This document shows, in pieces, positions 1 through 9,100 of a DNA stretch of 33,278 nucleotides (the stretch's first letter is position 1; the number at the start of each line of letters is the position of its first letter). Made by a program: the position numbers and the translations under genes. The stretch is from Methylocucumis oryzae (lineage in GTDB: Bacteria; Pseudomonadota; Gammaproteobacteria; Methylococcales; Methylomonadaceae): assembly GCF_000963695.1 (NCBI RefSeq), contig NZ_LAJX01000102.1, positions 1 to 33,278 on the forward strand, written 5' to 3'. The notes beneath the pieces are model-generated. The model saw only the letters and a program-made list of their open reading frames with translations. It was not told the origin of the DNA and did no database searches.

Positions 1-361
1 TTTTGACATTAAGCCGATGCTGTCGCAATACGCCGCTTGCGTCATTCCGCTGCTTTGCCAAGTGTTCAGGTGGTGTATCCAATGCGCGGTTAAGGTCATG
101 CATTATCCTCTTCAAAAATTTTTGAGAATAACGGTTCTGAACTTATTAGAACAGGTGGTTTGGTTGAGCGCTTACAGTTTTTGTTTAAACAAGGATGTTA
201 ATTCCGCAGGATCGCCTGACTGCCATTAGGTTAAGCACTCAACAGTCAATTATCGGAGTGCAAGGATTGCCTTGCAGATTTTAAACACCGTACAAAGCAA
301 GCTTTGCACTCCAAAATGGCTTAACTTAATGGCAGTGAGGCGGTAATTGCGAGAATGTTAT
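1..361. other. Intergenic flank without a convincing gene
   Basis: Open frames here are short, low in complexity and lack family resemblance. The only structure I see is the nested inverted repeat at 213-342, just downstream of the pentapeptide-repeat gene that ends at 362. Confidence 0.6.
213..342. repeat. Nested palindromic intergenic repeat
   Basis: Outer arms at 213-236 and 319-342 are 24-base inverted repeats with two mismatches. An inner pair (255-263 and 304-312) surrounds a centre with two further small hairpins (about 261-275 and 294-305). The folded element begins 20 bases after the stop of the pentapeptide-repeat gene, so it could end that transcript. The shape is that of a small non-autonomous palindromic element. 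I see no second copy in the window. Confidence 0.7.
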
Positions 362-2623
362 TTATTGATTGACTGTGTTGCCTGTTGCCACTGTAAAAAA
401 CGCTTGTTCGTCAATTTTATTTTGCTTAAGCCAGGAAAAAGGTAAACAGGCTGGACCTACGGAATTAGAGCTAAAAGCATTGGCTAAATTTTGAGTGGCA
501 CCGAAAGCGACCCCTTGCGGATATTGGCTTAAATTTTCAATTAATATGGGGGAAGTCCCGTAAACGGATAAACGCGTTGTTTCGGCAAAAACCTGTAAGG
601 TGTTAAACCGATAACTGCGAAGGTATACGGCATCCGCACTAGGTGTTATCGACCAACTGCTAGTGGCTGTTATCGGTGCGTTTAGTGCTAAGTTGTATTG
701 TTTTCCAGCAAAAATTGACACTAACCGTTGTGAAGCTTGCGGCTGATTTAAAAAAGGTGCGTCAGCCGCAGGCAAATTGAACAGGTACTTGCCATTACCA
801 TAGACATTAAAACCTGAAGTTCCGGTCTTAACCAGGTATTGTTTTGGGGCATGTGGATCGATGGCTTGGCTATTGTCTATTGTCCAAAAGGCTGTGTCCA
901 TTATCGAAGGCGTATTACCAAGATCGAGTCCGGCGGCATGAAACGCAGGACTCAAATTAGCGATACCGGTTGCTGTTAAATATTGCTGATCATCGCTAGG
1001 TAGAAAGAATAAGACTACACCCAAATCGAGAGCCACTACCGCATGGGTTAGTAGCGTTCCAGAAAAAGTTGCTTTGCTGAAATCAACGCCTTCAAGATGC
1101 GCCCTGGCAAACGAAATCGCCCGCCCGCTTCCCCCAGGTCCAACCATGCATCCGGTAAATTTTCCCTGTAATAATAGGCAATCACTGAAATCCGCTCCCG
1201 AAACATTGGCTTGGGTAAAATCGTTTGAGGTCAGAACTGAACCGGTCAAAACCGCATCTTGTAAATCGGCATGATTGAGCGTCGCAGGCGCCGCATACCA
1301 CTTAACGTTACGCAAATCAGCACCGGCAAGACTGGCTGTTGGCGCTGTAACCCCGACTAATGAGGCACCATTAAGCACTGCTGGAATTAAGCTTGGATTA
1401 TCGTTAAATACCTCAATCCCGTTGTCACTCAGGAATAATTTGTAAGGGCCACTAGGGTCGAGAATTAACCAGCTTTGGCCTTTAATGACAACGACGACCA
1501 CGGATGCCGGTTGAAGGGTAATGCCATTATTTTTAAAAGCGGCGATTAAATCAGTCTGTGGATAAGCATCGTTATCTAATTCGTTAGCAAACTGTGTATT
1601 TAATTGAGGGTCGAGAAAAAACAAAAAGCTGCTCGCGCCCATTTTTACCCGAGTTAAATCCGAATGATCAAAGACAGCATTACAAAAAATCCCCATTTGT
1701 GCCGAAGCATCGGTTAACGTCACTCCGCGTAAAAATGCTCCAAGCGCAACCACGCCATTTAAGTTCGCGGTGGTCAAATCGGCGGTATCGAGGACGGTAG
1801 AAATCAATGTGGCACCGGCCAAGTTTGCGCCTTGTAGATTGAGATTGGTCAACACAGCTCTAGTGAAATCGGCTGATGTAGCTTTTGCCCCGCTGCAATC
1901 TAGCTTATAAGTTTGACCACCGAGTTGACAACCTGCCGCATTTGAACCAGACAAATCAATTTGCCGTGCCGATGCTGGTTTACCCCAATTCAAACCGCGT
2001 AAATCGGTCTGGCTCATATTCGCGTTATCCAACGTCGCATTGCTGAAATTGGCACCTGCTAGCTGTGCCCCGGTAAAGTTGGCGTTACTAAAATCTATGC
2101 CTTGGGATAAATCTTGGCCGATGAGAATCACGTTGGAAAAATCGGCATTCACCGCTTGTTTGGCTTGCCTGACGGTTGCTAGCGAAACCGTTTCTACAGT
2201 CGGCGCAAAGGTTGCGTAATGGTCGGTGCCGTCGGTTACTCCCAGAACATTAGGCGTTTCTGGATTGGTCGGCGACAAGTAATAAAGCGCTTGGTCACCG
2301 TTGGCTGTTTTAACGCTGATCTGGCTACCCAATGGGTTTCCAGACAATAAAAATGCCGCCGCATTGGCAACGTCATCGGTGAATTCGATAAAGACACCGG
2401 TTTCATTTAAGCTTAGCCAGCGCAGATCGCCCGATTGTATGCGGTAAGTGCCATCGGGGAAAAGATACACCATATACTTTTCCGTCGCGGTCACGGACAA
2501 GGCATTCATGCCGGGAATATACAACCAGCCGTGATGCCCGTCACTGATGCGGTTGGTGGTTAGATATAAATTTTGAATGCCTTCAACGGCAGAACAAAAA
2601 CGCCATTTTGCCTGCGAATACAC
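362..2623 (-). CDS. Pentapeptide-repeat protein with inserted W-D-Y-V modules
   Basis: A 753-residue protein with runs of pentapeptide repeats of the A-(D/N)-(L/F)-x-x type at about residues 160-215, 245-330, 420-500 and 505-535 (for example ADFSN, ANFTG, ANLAG, ADLRN). Such repeats form a right-handed quadrilateral beta helix. Two inserts interrupt the helix near residues 345-395 and 540-595. Each runs from a hydrophobic FFL start to a W-x-I-x-D then Y...G-x-x-V-(F/Y) ending, and they resemble each other and segments of the 1304-residue protein upstream. No signal peptide or membrane span is evident. The start is GTG at 2623, because an in-frame stop lies just upstream and the nearby ATG (about 2642) is in another frame that stops quickly. 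It follows the TULIP A stop by 23 bases, so it is probably co-transcribed. Function unknown; the helix suggests a binding or scaffold role. Confidence 0.85.
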   Translation of the reverse strand: MYSQAKWRFCSAVEGIQNLYLTTNRISDGHHGWLYIPGMNALSVTATEKYMVYLFPDGTYRIQSGDLRWLSLNETGVFIEFTDDVANAAAFLLSGNPLGSQISVKTANGDQALYYLSPTNPETPNVLGVTDGTDHYATFAPTVETVSLATVRQAKQAVNADFSNVILIGQDLSQGIDFSNANFTGAQLAGANFSNATLDNANMSQTDLRGLNWGKPASARQIDLSGSNAAGCQLGGQTYKLDCSGAKATSADFTRAVLTNLNLQGANLAGATLISTVLDTADLTTANLNGVVALGAFLRGVTLTDASAQMGIFCNAVFDHSDLTRVKMGASSFLFFLDPQLNTQFANELDNDAYPQTDLIAAFKNNGITLQPASVVVVVIKGQSWLILDPSGPYKLFLSDNGIEVFNDNPSLIPAVLNGASLVGVTAPTASLAGADLRNVKWYAAPATLNHADLQDAVLTGSVLTSNDFTQANVSGADFSDCLLLQGKFTGCMVGPGGSGRAISFARAHLEGVDFSKATFSGTLLTHAVVALDLGVVLFFLPSDDQQYLTATGIANLSPAFHAAGLDLGNTPSIMDTAFWTIDNSQAIDPHAPKQYLVKTGTSGFNVYGNGKYLFNLPAADAPFLNQPQASQRLVSIFAGKQYNLALNAPITATSSWSITPSADAVYLRSYRFNTLQVFAETTRLSVYGTSPILIENLSQYPQGVAFGATQNLANAFSSNSVGPACLPFSWLKQNKIDEQAFFTVATGNTVNQ

Positions 2624-2646
2624 CTGGAAATGTTTGGCTCATGACT

Positions 2647-4313
2647 TTAATGGGTAACAAGGTTAGATTTATAGACGACATCAGCCAGAATGCTGACATA
2701 GCCGGTTTGGATGCTCAGCTCGGCATTGCCAAAATCGAATTGGAAATCCTGCATGATGGGTAATGGCACCCCGGTTTTGCCTAAGTCCGCCAAATTCTGG
2801 GCATATAAACCTTCGGCAATCACCCAAACAATGGCTTCGAAAATAGGGCCGTTAAATCCAGGAATGCTACTGCTATCGTAAGTGATGGTATTTTCGGCAT
2901 TAGCAAAACCAAATTGCAAGGTCTGCGTATTATTCGATGAAATTCCCAACGCCAGATCAGTCAAAACATCCGTCCGTTTTACGCTGAATGTTATGTTTGG
3001 CTGGGGATTAGCGCTATTTTGAATGGTCAGCGTATAACTGATATCTTGCGTTGACGCCATCGCAGCTATTTTGGCCGCTGTTTCTATGGTTGAAAAATAC
3101 TGGGTTGGAACAGTTGCCGACGTCAAAAACGCTTCAACGGCAGCTTGCGTTAAATAAGCATTGCCAGCAATCGCCTGTAGCAATTGGTAAACATCGGCAG
3201 GCAACTGGCTTTGTAAAAGCGTCATCACGGCCGCGTTGAATAAATAAACAGTTTGGAATGAGGTGGTTGGTGCGGCGTTTTGCGTGATTTGCGCATACAT
3301 GACAAAGGCAGCATAGGGCTGAAGCGCGGTTCATAAGTGGTATAACTCGATACCTTCAACAATTGCGCATCGGGCAAATCTTCCGGTTTAATCAACAAAT
3401 TCAGCTTTCCAGCTTCAAAATAAACCCAGTTCAAGGCATCCACTTCGTAATTTGAAACATACATATTCAAATGATGCGAGGTATCGGAATCGGCAGGAGG
3501 AATGGGCAAGGGTAGCGAGGGCGGGTTAGCGCCAGAGAAAGCGGTGCCGTTATAGCTAGCCCCACCTTTTACGCCCATTTGAATGCCATCATTATTGGGA
3601 AACAGCAAACCTGAATCGCCAAGCGAAAAATCATAAACCATACCGTCACCTAAATTGCCCGATGCAGGAATACTGGCTAGGTTTCCGGTAATCAGAGTAT
3701 TCAGTGATGAGCTGAAATCAATCGCCGACAACGCAGACGCTGTTGCATCAGACGCATGGGAAGAAAAACATTCTTGGTTTTCTTCTTGGATAATACTGTC
3801 ACTGGGAATATTGGCACTACTGCTTACGGCATTACCGGTTGTCGTACCGGCGACGATGCTCCAGGTCTGACTTTGATTATCGTATTCAAATTGCAGTGGA
3901 ACATTGACGGTCAGTGATGAAAAGCTAGGCGTATAAGTAAATTTATTATCTTTATTGACTGGGTTATCGCAAATAACGCCTACGCCAGCGATAAAAGTGC
4001 AATGGGTATAACTATAGGTTTCTTCCCACGCATATTGGGCGTTGAAATTGACCGCTTGCATCACCAGCGGAAAATTACCGCCACTATTTTGGGTGACACT
4101 TTCAAATGCGGGCGTGAAGTTGACTAACGTTCCGTTGGTCAGATTAATAACGATGTTATCAGCCGTGCTGTAAAGAATATCGATACGACCGATATTTATC
4201 GTTTTATTGGGCGGCCTCAGTTGGGATAACAGGTTAACCAGTTCTTTAGCAACCAATTGCTGTGCGAAAAAATTAATACCGGTTTTGCCGATGGCGATCG
4301 TAATGGCTTGCAT
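2647..4313 (-). CDS. BPI/LBP/CETP-like TULIP protein A (one frameshift)
   Basis: Rebuilt length about 555 residues, as in a complete two-lobe BPI. As I recall human BPI, matches lie in order: an N-terminal strand-helix with GKTGINFF then a charged amphipathic helix and PP; a beta segment NFNAQYAW; a lone Cys (ECFSS) before a helix; a proline-rich linker; the interdomain motif SNYEVDALNWVYFEAGKL (BPI: SDYFFNTAGLVYQEAG); and the C-terminus GVPLPI...ILADVVYK (BPI: GFPLPT...FGADVVYK). Family members bind phospholipid or LPS acyl chains in apolar pockets. There is no signal peptide, so the export route is unclear. Frame is lost near 3314-3320, where a G run on the plus strand lacks one base compared with paralogue B; the C-terminal lobe continues as the frame ending at 2647. 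The ATG at 4313 has an AAGGA site and follows B by 15 bases. The BPI assignment is by eye. Confidence 0.75.
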
Positions 4314-4328
4314 AAGTAATCCTTGTAA

Positions 4329-6019
4329 TTAGCTGTTTTTATAAACCACATTGGCTAAAATGCTGACATAGCCCGTTTGTACGCTAAGTTCGGCATTGCT
4401 GAAATCGAATTGGAAATTCTGCATAATAGGTAGAGGGACGCCGGTTGCGCCTAAATCCACTAAGTTTTGTGCGTAAAGACCTTCAGCGATTACCCAGACG
4501 ATTGCCTCAAAAATTTCACCGTTAAAGCCTGGAATCGTACTGCTTTGGTAAGTAACCGTACTACCTGCATTGGCGAAGCGAATTGCAAGGTCTGGGTATT
4601 ATTTAACGAAATGCCCAGGCCCAAATTAGTTAATACATCTACGCGTTTAACGCTAAAGGTTATATTTGGTTGGGGATTGGCGTTATTTTGAATCGTTAGC
4701 GTATAACTAATGTCTTGGGTTAAGACCATTGCCGATGTTTTTCCGGCATTTTCTATCGTTGTGAAGTATTGATTCGGAACAGTCGCTTGGGTTAAAAAAG
4801 CTTCCAGACTGGTTTGCGACAAATACGCATTGCTTGGCAGCGCTTCGATCAATGTGTAAACAGTTGCTGGAAGTTGCTGTTGCAAAAGAGTCATTGCACT
4901 TTTGGAATAAACGTACGCCGTCTGAAACGACGTCACTGGAGCGATGTTTTGCGTCAATTGAGCATTCATAACAAATGCTGAGTACGGGGTTAAGCTCGGT
5001 TCAAACGTTGTGTAACTGGATACCAGCAGCAGTTTTGGGTCCGGCAAATCCTGAGGGGTTATCAGCAGGTTCAATTTTCCAGCTTTGTAATAAGCCCAGT
5101 TTAGAGCGTCCACTTCGTAATTCGAGACATACATAGACAAATGATGGGTATCGGAATCGGTGGGCGGTACGGGTAACGGTAACGACGGTGGGGTAGGGCC
5201 GGAAAATGCAGTGCCGTTATAGCTCGCGCCGCCTTTCACACCCATTTGAATCCCATCATTATTGGGAAATACTAGGCCAGAATCTCCAAGCGAAAAGTCA
5301 TAAACCATACCATCACCTAAATTTCCCGAACCGGGAATCGTTTTAATGATTCCGCTGAGCAAACTGTTCAGTGGCGTAGCAAAATCGATAGCACTAATCG
5401 CTTGCGCGGTGGCGTCATCGACATGTGTTCCGGCACAACTAGCATCTTGTCCGTTCAGAATACTCGAACCAGGGATATTCGCAGTTAAATTAGCAGTTTG
5501 GGCAGACGTTTTATAGGTTGTGATCTCCCAGGCATTATTGCTGCTATCAAATAAAAATTGCACGATTACCATCGCCGTTAATTGACCAAAGCCAGGGCTA
5601 TAAGATAGAGGCGTGGAAGTATTTCCGTCAGTATGCTGTACGACAGGCCCATTCGGTCCGGTATAAGTGTCATATTCGTCCCAATGATAATTTTCCTGCC
5701 AATCATACTTAGCTGAAAAATTACCCGCAGCGAAAGTCAGCGTAAAAATCGGTGTTTTAGCCGAATCATCAGCAACACCTTGGGTGACAGTTTTGAAAGT
5801 AGGGGAAAAACCAATCAAACTGCCATTTGATAAGACTATTGAGATAGCGCTGTAGTCGATTTCCACTTGATAGCTGGGATAGGTTTTGAAATTTGCAACC
5901 TGAATGGTTCTATTGGGCGGGGCTAACTTTCCAAGTAGAGTGACTAACGTACCCACTAAATAGTTTTGGGTAAAGAACTGAATTCCGGTTTTGCCAATGG
6001 CGATGGTAATGCCCTGCAT
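4329..6019 (-). CDS. BPI/LBP/CETP-like TULIP protein B (one frameshift)
   Basis: Paralogue of TULIP A, about 563 residues when rebuilt, with near-identical blocks (GDGMVYDFSLGDSGL, NNDGIQMGVKGGASYNGTAF, SYTLTIQN). It shows the same order of BPI-like landmarks: GKTGIQFF N-terminus, NFSAKYDWQENY strand, single Cys before the lobe-closing helix, proline-rich linker, SNYEVDALNWAYYKAGKL, and an ILANVVYK C-terminus. One base is missing near 4577 compared with paralogue A, so the raw frame ends at 4490 in unrelated residues, while the homologous tail continues to the TAA at 4329. The site is a short G/C run and could be a sequencing error or a genuine lesion. No signal peptide. An AGGTG motif precedes the ATG at 6019. 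The tandem copies imply duplication within the locus; a third copy has left a trace at 6123-6158. Confidence 0.75.
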
Positions 6020-6066
6020 GTGTTCACCTAACAGTTGAAAAGTTTATGTTATTGCTGTTGTTTTTT

Positions 6067-6118
6067 GGCTACCCACTTAAGTAGGGACAGGGCATTGTCC
6101 TGCCTAAAGTGCATAGCC
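6067..6118. repeat. Short copy of palindromic repeat family 2
   Basis: The sequence starts ggctacccacttaagtaggg and ends with the imperfect reverse complement (ctaaagtgcatagcc). The arm matches the terminal arms of the 135-base elements at 16598-16732 and 19397-19531. It looks like an internally deleted copy keeping only the ends, and could fold into a hairpin between two genes. Confidence 0.6.
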
Positions 6119-6122
6119 TTGT

Positions 6123-6158
6123 TTTTATAGAGCACGTTGGTCAAAGCTGACATAGCCT
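6123..6158 (-). pseudogene. 3' scar of a third TULIP gene
   Basis: Read on the minus strand, this stretch matches the last codons of TULIP B and A: twelve identical bases encoding GYVS, a two-base gap, then about 21 of 26 identical bases that would encode a tail like LTNVLYKN (B: LANVVYKN). It lies between the stop of the 1304-residue protein and the start of TULIP B. This is what a third tandem copy would leave after deletion. Homology rests on about 38 aligned bases, so chance is unlikely but not excluded. Confidence 0.55.
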
Positions 6159-6162
6159 TAAA

Positions 6163-6185
6163 GCCGTCATCTCAGCGATGACGGC
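6163..6185 (-). terminator. Perfect 8-bp hairpin after the large propeller gene
   Basis: Inverted repeat gccgtcat (6163-6170) and atgacggc (6178-6185) with a 7-base loop, 11 bases past the stop at 6197. On the minus strand only three Ts follow the stem, so it would be a weak terminator or a processing/attenuation point, lowering expression of the TULIP genes relative to the first gene. Confidence 0.4.
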
Positions 6186-6196
6186 ATTGTTTTAGG

Positions 6197-9100
6197 TTAT
6201 GCTGGAATTGAATACACTTGCAGGGCGTCGCCGCTACGGTAAACGTGATATATCGTTACGCCGTCTTTTACATCCCAGAAGCCATCAGGATTAATCACTT
6301 CAATAAACGCTTGATTGCTTAAAGAAATGTGATGATCGGCAAAGTCAGCTTTAATAGCGCTGATGTTCTGTGAATTAAAATTGGGTTGCTCGCTCAATGG
6401 GAAACTGAATAAAGGCGGAGTGGGTGTCCAATGCGCTAAACCCGGTTGCAAGCCTCCGTTAGCGCCTTTCAGTGTTTCGTAGGTTAGCGCATATAAGTCA
6501 CGCCAAATGTCAACGGTAAGCCGTCCAGCGACGATATTTTGTGGCTGGGTAGTAATCGCCGAATCCGGTGAGCGGAACAAGAAAGTGCCATCCGGGTTGT
6601 ACACGTCGAGTAGATAATCCGATGCTGAGCCCCCGTCATTGGTATATGACAGGATATATAGATAGCCTTGCGCCTCGACGGCCATATCCAAGTAATTGAG
6701 GTCTGCGCCGTTCGGCCCGGCTTGGAGTGGGAAATAAGTCAAACAATCAAACACTTCAACTAATTTTGGATTACCGCTTGACACTGTTAATAGCCAGGCC
6801 AAACCCAGTAGATTATCGCTCAACAGCCAGCGTTCTCCAGGCTGCTGCACTTTTATTGAAACCGATAGTGGGCGCTGGTACACATTTAACAGGCCATCTT
6901 GGTATAAAATCTGCCATGCCAGCTTGCGTGGATCGGTGATAATCCAAGAGGAACCGGGTTGCACGACTTCAATTTGCGAACTAACCGACGGATCGTTAAG
7001 CGCGTCAGGGTCATACGATGGATTGATGTTTAACAAAGCCAATGCCGCCAGCAAAGGGTCTTTGCTGTTAGGCTGAAATTTTCCACTATCTAGTTCGGCA
7101 ATATAGCTCGCATTAGTAAGGGGCGCGATGAAATTTTGTCCGGCTACAATCAGGCCGTCGGTAAACTGTAGCGGTACTTGACCGGCATCCAACATAGGGG
7201 CGACATCTGCCGTGTTGACGGTATAAACCCAAGGGTATGGCGTAAAACTTGGAACCGCGTTACCCAAAATGTCAAAAGCTTGCACGCGATTGTTTAAACT
7301 TTCTAAAATCAGAATCCTGCCATCTGGTGCTACAGCCAAGGCTTTTGGACCTTTCATCAAACCTTCGCGCACACCTTCGCCAGAGACTAATAACGCTTCT
7401 GGCGCTTGGCCGTCAGGTGATGGCGCAGCAGGTAGATTCAAAATCATCAGTTTGTGCTTACTAAACGAACAAGCAAGCACTGCGTTATTGGGATGAATTG
7501 CCATAGAGTCTAAATTGTCTAGCGGAAACGAACCCCAACTCAGCAAATTAGGCTTACCCAAGCCAAAATCGCTTTCGCCGTCTAACACGACTTGCCGTAA
7601 ATTTAACGAACCGTTACGCGGGTCGAGAATAAAATTGTTTTGGTCTATGGTGTTATCGGTATTCAGCGACGGTGCGTACGCGATGCCTGGCTTTTGAGTC
7701 AAACCAATAGTGCTGCTAATTAAACGTGAACCGGGATCGGCTAAGACCGAAAGGTTTTGCAGGCCGTAAAGTTGCTGATCGGAAATCGGCGCGTCCGGTG
7801 AATCCGGATGCAAATGCTGATTCGCTGCCCGCCAAATATAACCCACTTGGAAGGCACTGTTATTGACGGTAATTGCGGTCAATTCACACAATCCACCGGT
7901 GGCGGCGCAATTTAGTGAAGTCAGATTAGTGCTCGGTGGTTCACCGTTAGCAACCCAGGAAAAATCGGAGTTGGCGTACTGAATTTTTTCTTTATACACA
8001 TACTGGGTATCAATGCCTAGCGGTACCAGATTTTCCGTGACACTTTTATCACCAAGATTAAGCGTCGTGCCTTGATTCGGCACGGCTGGCGTCCAGTTAT
8101 TTTGCCAAGAGCTTGCTAACCAGCCATTGGCGCTGTACAAACCGATAAAAATACGGAAATTACCACCTGCAGGCACATTCTCAAATAACAAAGGGATGGG
8201 GGTTCCGCTGGTAGTCGCTGGCATTGTTCCTTTTAACTCAAAGTTGGTCCCCCCTTGAACTTGTAAGGTCGCAACATAATACGCAGCCACCGAAGACCAA
8301 ACGGCGGTTTCAGGATGTCCGGCTTCACCATGACGTGGATCTGGGTGCAAAGTTAAAGAAACATCAATCGCGCGTTTGATTTCTGCAGTAACCAACGAAT
8401 CAGACGACAACACTTCACCGGTGGTGATAGCGATTAATTCGAAATCCAAGGCCACAGCAGCCAATTTAAATAACCAACCAACCGGGCCGAATGCGTTGGA
8501 TAATTCACCTTCACCGACTTGTTCTAGCAACCACTCGCCTAGTTTTTCCATGCCTTTTTTGACAACGAAACTAATCACGACATTGCCGAATTGCAGCATG
8601 GTTTCTTTCCAATTGGTCAATGCCGCTTTGGTCGCTACGCCACCGGCAACCAGAAATGAAAGTACGGCAACTGCGGCCAGTCTTAATTCTTTATCGTTAA
8701 CGATTTTATTGAACGTTTGCGTGCTGGTGATTATTTTTCCGGCAATCATGAATATAATGGGTATACCATACTGCCAAGCTCCGGTTAACAATGCACCTCG
8801 GTCACTGACGTTTAAGTCATCCCAACTGACTTTATCCCAGTTGGAAACGCCTAGACTACCAAAATAAATTTTAATCGCCGAAGCCGTACCGATATTAAAA
8901 CGCTCTGTCGTCGGGAACACAGGAATGGGAATGCCCATAATCGTATCGACGGCTGACAGCCCGTCTATGCTTTGGCGTGGACCAAGCGAATGGCCCTGGT
9001 CATCGAATAATTCAAAAGCGACGTAAAATGTACGGCTATAAACATTGTACGCATCAATGGAAAAATTATTTTTAGGATCAATCTTTAGCGAGTCTTTATC

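Noticed and set aside
17-229. 70-codon frame at the left edge
   Set aside because: Overlaps the left arm of the palindromic repeat and shows no protein-like pattern or ribosome site.
2580-2645. Alternative ATG start for the pentapeptide protein at about 2642
   Set aside because: That frame stops after 19 codons; the long frame opens at GTG 2623.
8376-8867. 163-codon open frame on the plus strand
   Set aside because: It is antisense to the middle of the intact 1304-residue gene, and its composition (low complexity, Asn/Ser/Thr-rich) looks like a shadow frame.
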